A DNA stretch of 10,911 nucleotides from an uncultured Halomicronema sp. (GTDB lineage: Bacteria; Cyanobacteriota; Cyanobacteriia; Phormidesmidales; Phormidesmidaceae). The stretch spans positions 1 through 10,911 of the forward strand of contig CALCPB010000310.1 of the NCBI GenBank assembly GCA_937897665.1, written 5' to 3'. Made by a program: the position numbers and the translations under genes. Below are positions 1-5,936 of this stretch, piece by piece. The notes under the pieces were generated by a model. The model ran no database searches. It had not been told where the DNA came from and worked only from the letters and a program-made list of their open reading frames with translations. How positions within the stretch are numbered: position 1 is the stretch's first letter; the number at the start of each line of letters is the position of its first letter.

Positions 1-17
1 GTTTTTCCATCTGGTTA

Positions 18-179
18 ATGAAGTCGAGCACGACCAAAGATTTTCGCAAGCGGCTTAATCGTTTGCCAACTGGAGAACGGTGATATGCCGCTCAACAGTG
101 CTTAGGGGCGAACGGTTTTCCAACACAGGCATCATCTAAAATAATGACCGTCGCTCAATTCCATCATTATGGCAGTTAA
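18..179 (+). pseudogene. Possible RelE/ParE-type toxin remnant with an in-frame stop
   Basis: From the ATG at 18 the frame reads MKSSTTKDFRKRLNRLPTGER, meets TGA at 81-83, then continues open in the same frame to TAA at 177-179. The opening (MKS-TT-x-F, then a basic helix, then LP) and the stretch after the stop (AAQQ, then AN-x-F, ending SSK) recall small RelE/ParE-fold toxins found in cyanobacteria, whose middle reads roughly A-x-x-Y-x-L-x-x-NP-x-HPSL-x-FK. No matching antitoxin gene is visible, though the upstream side is cut by the window edge. The resemblance is from memory and the frame is short, so chance similarity is possible. If real, the toxin is dead because of the stop and a decayed C-terminal half. 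Confidence 0.3.
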
Positions 180-188
180 GAAAGCGAT

Positions 189-629
189 ATGAATTTTATG
201 AGGCAGCCTACGGATATTGAGATATCAAAGTTCTTACCGCAATGGTCATGGATTGTTCCAGAAACCTCAACACCACTTTATCTTTCAGCATTTGGCGATT
301 GGGTGTTTGGCAACTCGGATGGTTCTTTGTCGGTATTATCCTTGCTAGAAGGCACGTATGAAAGAGTCGCCAACAATTGTAACGAGTTTAATGAATATAA
401 TAAATCGCCAGAATGGTGTGATGAAATATTCATTGCTAGCTGGTATCCAATAGCAATAGAGAATGGAATTATTCCTAACCAAGACGAGTGCATTGGCTGG
501 AAGATGCATCCGGTTATTGGCGGCAAATTTGAAGTCGAAAATTTGCGAGTTTTTTCTATGGAAGTTTATCAATCTCTTATGTCTCAACTATACTTTAAAG
601 TAGCTGGAACTGGAAATGCACTCCCATAA
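189..629 (+). CDS. Orphan Tdi1/DUF1851-like immunity-type protein
   Basis: This 146-residue soluble protein has no signal peptide or membrane segment. Residues 36-60 (GDWVFGNSDG followed by a LEG turn) and 103-135 (GWK-x-HPVIGGKF, then FSMEVYQSLMSQLY) follow the layout of the DUF1851/T6SS Tdi1 C-terminal domain. In that family a GD-x-x-F/Y strand and a P-x-x-x-GG strand are followed by a helix containing a GQ- or SQ-like turn. The family includes immunity proteins that neutralise secreted DNase effectors, and many orphan members. No effector gene lies beside it here, so its partner is unknown. A weak ribosome site (AAGAAAG, 178-184) precedes the ATG, and M4 is an alternative start. The gene is visibly AT-rich compared with the operon further right and lacks HIP1 sites, which suggests acquisition. 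The gene is likely real; the family call is moderate. Confidence 0.6.
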   Translation: MNFMRQPTDIEISKFLPQWSWIVPETSTPLYLSAFGDWVFGNSDGSLSVLSLLEGTYERVANNCNEFNEYNKSPEWCDEIFIASWYPIAIENGIIPNQDECIGWKMHPVIGGKFEVENLRVFSMEVYQSLMSQLYFKVAGTGNALP

Positions 630-661
630 TAGGTGCGGCCAGCTGAACCTCACTAAGGTCT

Positions 662-690
662 AGGTCGCTGATGCGGAGCGTTAGCGACCT
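662..690. repeat. Hairpin with GTTAGCG core between convergent ORF and AraC tail
   Basis: AGGTCGCT (662-669) pairs perfectly with AGCGACCT (683-690) around a 13-nt loop. The right side contains GTTAGCG at 680-686. The hairpin sits 32 bp after the stop of the 189-629 gene and 6 bp after the stop of the minus-strand AraC fossil. It could act as a two-way terminator between convergent genes, although no T-tract follows on either strand. The GTTAG core at the same relative place in the stronger palindrome at 1322-1371 makes a recombination-site origin worth testing. Confidence 0.4.
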
Positions 691-696
691 GTATAT

Positions 697-840
697 CTAA
701 ATAGTTCGAAAAGCCTCGGGAGTCATGCCCGTAACCTGCCGAAACTATTTGTTTGAATAACTGTGATGCTGAAATCACAGTCCAAAGCAATCTCTACAAT
801 GGGTTCTTGCTTTGCTTCAACAATGGCTTAGCTCTCCCTA
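697..840 (-). pseudogene. AraC-family regulator C-terminal fossil, copy 1
   Basis: Read on the minus strand, this stretch matches the second helix-turn-helix of an AraC/XylS regulator: RAK-x-LLKQS, then NPIVEIALDC, then FRQVTGMTPEAFRTI and a TAG stop (complement of 697-699). The pieces lie in different frames. One base is missing near the KQS/NP junction and another after the DCDF segment, so no protein can be made. It is a diverged duplicate of the longer fossil at 1376-1619, aligning from TCGAAA at 706 (TCGAAA at 1385 in the other copy) to about 840, where similarity stops. The first helix-turn-helix and the sensor domain are absent. The TTG at 812, which would extend the next plus-strand gene upstream, lies inside this fossil and is therefore unlikely to be a true start. 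Confidence 0.7.
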
Positions 841-895
841 CAGAATTAGAAAATGCTATCCAGCGGATCTGACGTTGAATATACAGTTAGGCGAC

Positions 896-1330
896 ATGCA
901 CGAATTCAGTGAGAAATTGAAGGGATTATCTGTACAAGATGTTCTACTTGAGTTTAGAAAAGCGCTGATATCTCTTTACCCCTCGTTAGTAGTCCTAGAT
1001 ATTCTTGAGGACGATACTCAACCTTATGATGACTTCGATAAGATAGCGGAGATTCTTTGGGATGTTATGGTTATAGGCTCGTTGGCATGGCAGGACGGGC
1101 TGAAAGAGAAGCCAAAATTGCCGACGTACGGGTTTGCCGAAATTGGCGATGCTGAACAGTATATTTTCGTTGATTCAGCCCTGGCTACAGGTAGATTTAT
1201 TCAATTTGTCGGTGACCGATATCTGGGAGAAGAGCTGTTCAACGCGGTGGAAATAGCTGTCGGTGGAGATAATTTCCACAGAGTGAAGCTCGATGAAACC
1301 ATACAGTTTTGTATTCGTAATGTCGTCTAA
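896..1330 (+). CDS. Unrecognised small acidic protein, cassette-like gene
   Basis: This is a 144-residue soluble protein starting at ATG 896 (MHEFSEKLKG). I do not recognise a family. Visible features are an acidic middle (ILEDDTQPYDDFDKIAEILWD), a hydrophobic segment VMVIGSLAWQDGLKEKPKLP that is too short and polar for a membrane anchor, and alternating strand-like stretches near the C-terminus. An in-frame TTG at 812 would add 28 residues but lies inside the AraC fossil, so 896 is preferred. The start lies three bases after GTTAGGC (886-892), and the stop TAA (1328-1330) falls inside the GTCTAAC of an 18-bp palindrome. That start-and-stop arrangement is what promoterless integron cassettes look like. 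The size, acidic character and neighbourhood would also suit an immunity-type protein, but that is inference. Confidence 0.65.
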   Translation: MHEFSEKLKGLSVQDVLLEFRKALISLYPSLVVLDILEDDTQPYDDFDKIAEILWDVMVIGSLAWQDGLKEKPKLPTYGFAEIGDAEQYIFVDSALATGRFIQFVGDRYLGEELFNAVEIAVGGDNFHRVKLDETIQFCIRNVV

Positions 1331-1371
1331 CAAGGCAATGAAGTGGACGCTTGATTGCCTTGTTAGACGAC
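1322..1371. repeat. 18-bp perfect palindrome, attC-like, holding a stop codon
   Basis: GTCGTCTAACAAGGCAAT (1322-1339) is repeated as its exact reverse complement at 1354-1371, separated by 14 nt (1340-1353). The inner AAG/CTT pairs after one G-G mismatch. The arms contain GTCTAAC (1326-1332) and GTTAGAC (1362-1368), which fit the R'' and R' consensus of integron attC sites (RYYYAAC and GTTRRRY). The AAGTGGACGC in the loop also resembles attC inner boxes. Against attC: the span from R'' to R' is only 43 bp, shorter than usual, and the outer stem lacks the normal unpaired spacer. A two-way terminator between the converging gene and AraC fossil is the alternative, but neither side has a T-tract. 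The palindrome is certain; its role is open. Confidence 0.5.
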
Positions 1372-1375
1372 TATG

Positions 1376-1619
1376 CTAACCGGCTCGAAAGGCCTTGGGA
1401 GTCATGCCTGTCACCTGCCGAAACTGCTTACTTAAATGACTGTGACTGCTGAAACCACAGTCCCAAAGAAATTTCCAAAATGGGTTTTTCGCTTTGCTTC
1501 AATAATTGCTTGGCTCGCTCTACCCGTTGTTGCAATAGATATTGGTAGGGCGAAATGCCCATAGACTGCTTGAATAAATGGCTGAAACGAAATTGACTCA
1601 CATCGAGTAATTGTGTCAC
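1376..1619 (-). pseudogene. AraC-family regulator C-terminal fossil, copy 2
   Basis: The minus strand encodes most of the DNA-binding domain of an AraC/XylS regulator: VSQFRFSHLFKQSMGISPYQ, QQRVERAKQLLKQSEKPILEISL, then after a frame change CGFSSHSHLSKQFRQVTGMTP and KAFRAG followed by TAG (complement of 1376-1378). One extra base in the CCC run near 1464 breaks the frame in the EISLDCGF segment, so the apparent frame instead runs LWFQQSQSFK and stops. The whole N-terminal ligand-binding half and the first turn of helix-turn-helix 1 are missing. Sequence beyond 1620 is unrelated, so the gene was cut there. It is the better preserved of the two copies. Confidence 0.85.
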
Positions 1620-1634
1620 CAGAAGCTAACGCCT

Positions 1635-1814
1635 CGGTACCGAGCCTATGTGAATTAGGTCAAAGCCACGAAGCCGGTCTACCATCGCCAGTCCCTCAAG
1701 GATGTGGCCGAATTTTATCAATTCATCAGCGATCAGCCACCCACTTAGCTTTGGCCTGATTTCTACCTTGGTCAAGCCAGAGCCCACGAGGAGGGGTTTG
1801 TAACTTTGCCGTGA
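1635..1814 (+). pseudogene. Degraded reading frame upstream of the zinc-ribbon gene
   Basis: The plus-strand frame shared with the downstream gene reads RYRAYVN, stop, then KPVYHRQSLKDVAEFYQF, ISDQPPT, stop (TAG 1746-1748), then LWPDFYLGQARAHEEGFVTL, P, and TGA at 1812-1814. The amphipathic, aromatic-rich pieces read like genuine protein interrupted by stops, and I do not recognise the family. It may be the tail of a dead gene, or an ancestral upstream partner of the 1854-2300 gene. The competing minus-strand open frame across the same stretch shows no recognisable domain. This is a judgement from residue pattern only. Confidence 0.3.
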
Positions 1815-1853
1815 CCGCCTTACCCTGAAGACAATTGAGCGGTCACCTTCAAG

Positions 1854-2300
1854 ATGGGCAAAAAACAACGCAAAAAAGCTGGGCAGTTCGGGCATTTGCC
1901 GCCTCAGCACAAATTTTTCTTAAACCCTCACGCAGATGCCCGTTTCACTTGTTGCCCCAAGTGTGATGCCAAAACCAAGCTGCGCAAGAAGCCCCTATTG
2001 ATTTTGATTCACCCGGCCCAGCCGGTGAGTTTGAACAAAACCTGCCGCTATTGCCCCAGTTGTGACCTGCTGATTCTCCATCAAAACGAACTGGAACCGC
2101 TGCTAGAGCGCATGTGCCAGCAATACTATCCCCAGCTAATCGGCAATGATTACTTGGTAGTCGGCACAGTGGAACGCAAAGATTGGAAGGAAGGCTGCCA
2201 AAACATCACGTCTTTGGATGACTTATTCAAAACGGTTCACGATTTTAAGCAGCATCTAGAGTTTGAACCGGCTCGCTATGTGTGGGTCCAGGAGGATTGA
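1854..2300 (+). CDS. Small zinc-ribbon hypothetical protein
   Basis: This 148-residue protein has a very basic N-terminus (MGKKQRKKAGQFG). A probable zinc ribbon follows: C34-x2-C37 in TCCPKCDAKTK, and a second knuckle C64-x2-C67-x2-C70 in CRYCPSCD. The C-terminal half is mixed and ends in an aromatic-rich tail (HLEFEPARYVWVQED). It resembles a hypothetical family I recall from cyanobacteria, of the same size and with the same basic start, two-knuckle zinc site and GNDYLV-x-GTVER segment. Its function is unknown; the basic start plus zinc ribbon would suit nucleic-acid or ribosome contact, which is inference. The ATG at 1854 is the first start after an in-frame TGA at 1836. No strong ribosome site precedes it. 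Confidence 0.85.
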   Translation: MGKKQRKKAGQFGHLPPQHKFFLNPHADARFTCCPKCDAKTKLRKKPLLILIHPAQPVSLNKTCRYCPSCDLLILHQNELEPLLERMCQQYYPQLIGNDYLVVGTVERKDWKEGCQNITSLDDLFKTVHDFKQHLEFEPARYVWVQED

Positions 2301-2360
2301 GCCTAGCCGCATGGAGAAGTCAGGACTTGCGGCATTGAGTGTTTGGGCGTTGGCATCTTT

Positions 2361-3011
2361 ATGACCCTAGAGCTGGATCATGTGTTTATCTTGGTGGAGC
2401 CAGAGGCCCCGGTGGCCGATTTGCTGCTGGCCCACGGTTTCAAGGAAGGCACCGGTAATCGACACCCGGGGCAGGGCACAGCCAACCGGCGCTTTTACTT
2501 TGCCAATGGCATGCTGGAGTTTTTGTGGGTACATGATGCGGCAGAGGCCATGAATGGCCCCGGACGAGAATTGCGCTTTGCCGATCGCACCCAATCCTCC
2601 ACCGCGTCGCCGTTTGGGGTGATTTTGCTCAGCCCAGACGCCAACAATCTAGAGATGCCCTTCCCCGGCTGGACTTACCAACCCGACTATTTTGCGCCGC
2701 CCAACGCCTTTCATGTGGGAGCCAACTCCAGTGATTTGGCCCAACCGCTCTGCTTCTGTGCGCCCTTTATCAAGCCGCGAGCCGCCAGATCTAAATCTGC
2801 AGACACGAATGCTCAAGTCATGACTCAGGTGCGTATTCATACACCCGCCCGCGATCGCTCAGGGGTTCTCAAAGTCGTCAATCAAGTGGACCGACTTGTC
2901 GTTGAGTCGGGGCACGAGCATCTGATGGAAATTACTTTAGACGGCAATGAATTGGACTGTCGTGTAGACTTTCGCCCAGACCTGCCACTGATCATTCACG
3001 GATTGTCGTAA
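2361..3011 (+). CDS. VOC/glyoxalase-like domain protein
   Basis: This 216-residue protein belongs by pattern to the vicinal-oxygen-chelate (glyoxalase/dioxygenase) superfamily. It opens with the typical LDHVFI strand (H7 is a candidate metal ligand), then HGFKEG, then NRHPGQGTANRRFYF, then the GMLEFLWV strand (E53 is a candidate second ligand). This order is that of the Glyoxalase_3-like branch. The second half is less conserved and ends in a strand-rich segment. VOC enzymes act on small molecules, often thiol adducts or catechols; the substrate here cannot be told. The ATG at 2361 is chosen because MTLELDHVF is where the family normally begins; a TTG at 2343 would add six residues. It starts 60 bp after the zinc-ribbon gene on the same strand, so co-transcription is possible. 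It converges on the minus-strand operon, with 56 bp between the two stops. Confidence 0.85.
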   Translation: MTLELDHVFILVEPEAPVADLLLAHGFKEGTGNRHPGQGTANRRFYFANGMLEFLWVHDAAEAMNGPGRELRFADRTQSSTASPFGVILLSPDANNLEMPFPGWTYQPDYFAPPNAFHVGANSSDLAQPLCFCAPFIKPRAARSKSADTNAQVMTQVRIHTPARDRSGVLKVVNQVDRLVVESGHEHLMEITLDGNELDCRVDFRPDLPLIIHGLS

Positions 3012-3067
3012 CTGCGGTGTCTGTGATTAAAACTGGCTAGATTGAACCCTGGAGGTCGGTCGCTAGC

Positions 3068-4078
3068 TCATCGCAATCGCAAGGGCTCGGGAGATTGACT
3101 CTGGAGTCGGGTTTCACAGAGCGTCAGAAGTGCCTCAGTATAGGGGCGGCGAGCGGCAATGCGAGTGCTGATGTGGATATGGCGCACCAACGTGAGCACC
3201 GTGTAAAGCTCAATTGTCCACCGGAGCCGATCGGCTTGCTCCCCGGCTCTGGTCTCAATAAACGCGTCTCGAAGGGCGGCTTCTTGTGCAACCATCGCTG
3301 CCGGATCCGCTAACTGCCGCAGGCTCTGTTCGGTGATGTGGGCGATGAAGTTGCCAATGTCGAGGGCCGGATCGCCCTGGCAGCAGAGGTCGAGATCCAC
3401 CAGCCAGAGGCGATCGCCCTCTACCAGTACCTGATCAGCGTAAAAGTCGCGGTGGATCAGGGTAGGCGGCAGCGGCGCGGCGAGTAAACCGGCCGGTCGG
3501 CTCTGCGTCAGGAGGTCGCAGGTCTTGAGGATGTGAGTGAGACGCGCCTGCCATTGGGGATGCTGCTGGGCGACCAGCGGCAGCCGTTCGTGGAGGATGC
3601 GCAGTTCGTCGGCGAGGGTGTGGGTTTTGGCTGTGGAAATCGGGATTTGGTGCAGCTTATCGGCCAGGGCCGCGATGCGGCAGGCCAGGGGCCCGCCCGC
3701 CGGGGTCGGTAGCAGCTGAGTAGCGGGCACGCCAGGCACCTTGCGCTGGAGCCACATGTGCCAGTGGGGAATCACGCCCAGCGGTTCTGGGATGGAGTAG
3801 CCATCTGGGCTATCGGCGGCAAAGCCCTGGTGCCACAGCGCTTGCTGGAGCTGGTAACTGGTCAAGTCGAGGCCTTTAACGCGCAGTTTGCCCAGCAGGA
3901 CGAGGGGACCAGTGGCGGTGTCAAGATGGTACTCAATTAGAGCGCGGCGACCCGGCTTATAACGCACTAAGGTCGCCTTGGTGACCTGGCGCAAGGTGGG
4001 GAGCACGGTCTGAATTTGAGTGTAGGCCTGCGGCAAATCGAGCGCGGCGGCTAAAAGTTGAGACGTCATTGGGGTCAT
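3068..4078 (-). CDS. APH-fold phosphotransferase, last gene of the operon
   Basis: This is an aminoglycoside-phosphotransferase/choline-kinase-fold enzyme of 336 residues, expected to move the gamma-phosphate of ATP to a hydroxyl of a small molecule. Evidence is the N-lobe strand LLGKLRVKG (candidate ATP lysine), the catalytic loop HRDFYADQ at 209-216, the metal-binding DLDL at 228-231, and GDPALDIGNF just after it, in the order seen in the family. The usual HxDxxxxN reads HxDxxxxQ here, so glutamine replaces the metal-binding asparagine; I recall related sequences with this change. Given the glycosyltransferases and exporter upstream, a sugar, glycolipid head or other glycan precursor is a more likely target than an antibiotic. 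ATG 4078 is chosen; an in-frame GTG at 4087 adds three residues. The gene starts 14 bp after the exporter stop. Confidence 0.85.
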   Translation of the reverse strand: MTPMTSQLLAAALDLPQAYTQIQTVLPTLRQVTKATLVRYKPGRRALIEYHLDTATGPLVLLGKLRVKGLDLTSYQLQQALWHQGFAADSPDGYSIPEPLGVIPHWHMWLQRKVPGVPATQLLPTPAGGPLACRIAALADKLHQIPISTAKTHTLADELRILHERLPLVAQQHPQWQARLTHILKTCDLLTQSRPAGLLAAPLPPTLIHRDFYADQVLVEGDRLWLVDLDLCCQGDPALDIGNFIAHITEQSLRQLADPAAMVAQEAALRDAFIETRAGEQADRLRWTIELYTVLTLVRHIHISTRIAARRPYTEALLTLCETRLQSQSPEPLRLR

Positions 4079-4092
4079 AAATCTCACTGGGG

Positions 4093-5925
4093 TTAAGCGA
4101 TCGGAGCCACCTCATCCCGGAGGGCTGATTGCATCCGATAGAGGGTGGCGTAGGCGCCATGGCGGCCCATGAGTTCAGCGTGGGTGCCTTGCTCTAGCAC
4201 CTGTCCCTGCTCTAGATACAGGATCTGATCAGCAGGGGTGGCCAAATGCAGGTCATGGGTAATCAGAAAGGTGGTGCGGTTTTGGCTGAGCTGCCGCAAC
4301 GCCTCGGCGACTGCCTGTTCATTGGCGTTATCGAGGCCGGTAGTGGGCTCATCTAAGAGCAAAATCGGCGTTTGGCGAAGGGCAGCACGGGCGATCGCGA
4401 TGCGCTGCCGCTGCCCTCCCGATAGGGTCGCCCCGCGTTCGCCGACCACCGTGTCATACCCTTGCGGCAAAGCGGTGATGAACCCGTGGGCATTGGCCAA
4501 TCGGGCGGCCGCCTCAATCTCGGTATTGCTAGCTCCGGCGACGCCGTAGGCGATGTTTTCTCGCAGGGTGGCGGCAAACAGCAGGCTGTCTTGCAACACC
4601 ACGCTGATTTGGGGGCGCAGACTGTCTAGGGTGTAGTCGCGGATGTCATGACCATCGATCAGCACCCGGCCAGCGGTCGGGTCATAAAGGCGCATCATCA
4701 GGCTCATCAGGGTAGACTTGCCGCTGCCGGAGGGACCAACCACTGCGATCTGCTGTCCAGGCTGCGCCGAGAGGGTAATGCCCTGCAGCACCGCCTGGTG
4801 GGGCTCATAGGCAAAGTGCAAGTTTTCTAATTGCACAGCCCCACGGAAGATTGGGGCGGGGCGAGCCTGGGGGCGATCGCAGACCTCTGGTTGTTGCTCC
4901 AACACATTGAGGATGCGCTCTCCAGAAGCGGCGGCTTTGGCCAAGCGTCCGGTGTATTTGGCAAAGTTTTGCACGGGCTTAAAGGCATTCTTCAAGTAGG
5001 TTAAAAACACCAGCACATCGCCGGGTGAGAGGGCATCTTGAATCACCAGTCGTGCCCCGTACCACAACACCAACGCCGTGCCCAAAGCAATGATGACGTC
5101 GACGGTGCGTTCCAGGTGAACGGCTAAGCGTTTGGTCTCCACACTTTTCTCTAGGCTCTGATGATTTTGCTGGGCAAAGACGTGGGCAAAGGCCTTTTCT
5201 AAAGACAGCGCTTGCACCAGCTTGATCGCCGCCAGCGATTCTGCGGCGGTCGCCGCCACGGCACCTTCCTGTTGCCGCTGCTGTAATGAGACCCAGCGAA
5301 TCCGATTGCTGAGGCGGGTGGCGACCAGCCAAAATAGCGGAAACGTCACGAGGGAAAGGAGGGTCAGCTTCAGATCGATCCAAGCCATGACGACTACCAT
5401 CCCGGCCAAGGTCAAGAGACTGACCAGCAACGGTAAGGCCGCCGTCAGCAAAATCTCTTGCAAGCGACTGGCATCGCTGCTGACTCGCACGATCAGGTCA
5501 CCACTGCGGGCCTGACTGTGGTACCGCAGAGACAACCTTTGCAGATGCTGATACAGCCGGTTGCGCACCTGGGTCATGACCCGGCTGCCCACGATCGCCA
5601 GGCTGACCGTGCTCCAATAGGCGGTGATCGCCCGCAGGCCCGCCATGGCCACGACACTGATCGCCGCCGCTGTCAGCAGCATGACCGGATCTAGGGTGGC
5701 CAGCCCCGACAGCCCATGGGGGTCACCACTCCGGGCGGGAATCAACACTTCATCGAAGATAATCTTCAGCGGCCAGGGCTCTAGCACCCGCAAGCCCACA
5801 TCGGCCAGGAGGGCGATGCCGGAGATCATCAGCAGGGGCCACTGGGGGCAGAGGCAGGGCCAAAAAGTCCCCATAACCCGCCACCATCCCGGCACAGTCG
5901 GCGGTAGAGAGGGTAATCGGTTCAT
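4093..5925 (-). CDS. Type I ABC exporter half-transporter (MsbA/lipid-flippase-like)
   Basis: This is a 610-residue fusion of a six-helix membrane domain and an ATPase, the build of MsbA/McjD/PglK-type homodimeric exporters and flippases. Hydrophobic segments lie at about 30-48, 80-104, 159-182, 187-205, 275-295 and 302-311. The nucleotide-binding domain is complete: Walker A GPSGSGKST (397-405), Q-loop glutamine 445, signature LSGGQ (501-505), Walker B ILLLDE (521-526) and H-loop histidine 557. No peptidase or extra N-terminal domain is present. The ATG at 5925 is preferred, because a longer frame reaching 6108 would overlap the upstream glycosyltransferase by more than 150 bp with non-family sequence. 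It starts 11 bp after that gene's stop. Three glycosyltransferases upstream make a glycolipid, oligosaccharide or glycosylated metabolite the likely cargo, which is inference from context. Confidence 0.95.
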   Translation of the reverse strand: MNRLPSLPPTVPGWWRVMGTFWPCLCPQWPLLMISGIALLADVGLRVLEPWPLKIIFDEVLIPARSGDPHGLSGLATLDPVMLLTAAAISVVAMAGLRAITAYWSTVSLAIVGSRVMTQVRNRLYQHLQRLSLRYHSQARSGDLIVRVSSDASRLQEILLTAALPLLVSLLTLAGMVVVMAWIDLKLTLLSLVTFPLFWLVATRLSNRIRWVSLQQRQQEGAVAATAAESLAAIKLVQALSLEKAFAHVFAQQNHQSLEKSVETKRLAVHLERTVDVIIALGTALVLWYGARLVIQDALSPGDVLVFLTYLKNAFKPVQNFAKYTGRLAKAAASGERILNVLEQQPEVCDRPQARPAPIFRGAVQLENLHFAYEPHQAVLQGITLSAQPGQQIAVVGPSGSGKSTLMSLMMRLYDPTAGRVLIDGHDIRDYTLDSLRPQISVVLQDSLLFAATLRENIAYGVAGASNTEIEAAARLANAHGFITALPQGYDTVVGERGATLSGGQRQRIAIARAALRQTPILLLDEPTTGLDNANEQAVAEALRQLSQNRTTFLITHDLHLATPADQILYLEQGQVLEQGTHAELMGRHGAYATLYRMQSALRDEVAPIA

Positions 5926-5936
5926 CGTTAGCAGTC

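Noticed and set aside
141..170. ATAATGA/TCATTAT inverted repeat upstream of the 189-629 gene
   Set aside because: Only 7 AT-rich bp per arm; expected by chance in this AT-rich stretch.
812..895. TTG-initiated N-terminal extension of the 144-residue gene
   Set aside because: It lies within the AraC fossil on the opposite strand, so the extension is not likely to be protein; ATG 896 is the better start.
1626..1910. Minus-strand 94-codon open frame
   Set aside because: No domain or motif, overlaps the start of the zinc-ribbon gene, and the plus strand gives more protein-like pieces in the same stretch.
2306..2333. Hairpin GCCGCA/TGCGGC between the zinc-ribbon and VOC genes
   Set aside because: Stem of 6 bp with an asymmetric 6-nt bulge and no clear T-tract; too weak to call a terminator.
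3012..3067. Terminator between the converging VOC and kinase genes
   Set aside because: No GC-rich stem followed by a T-tract was found on either strand.
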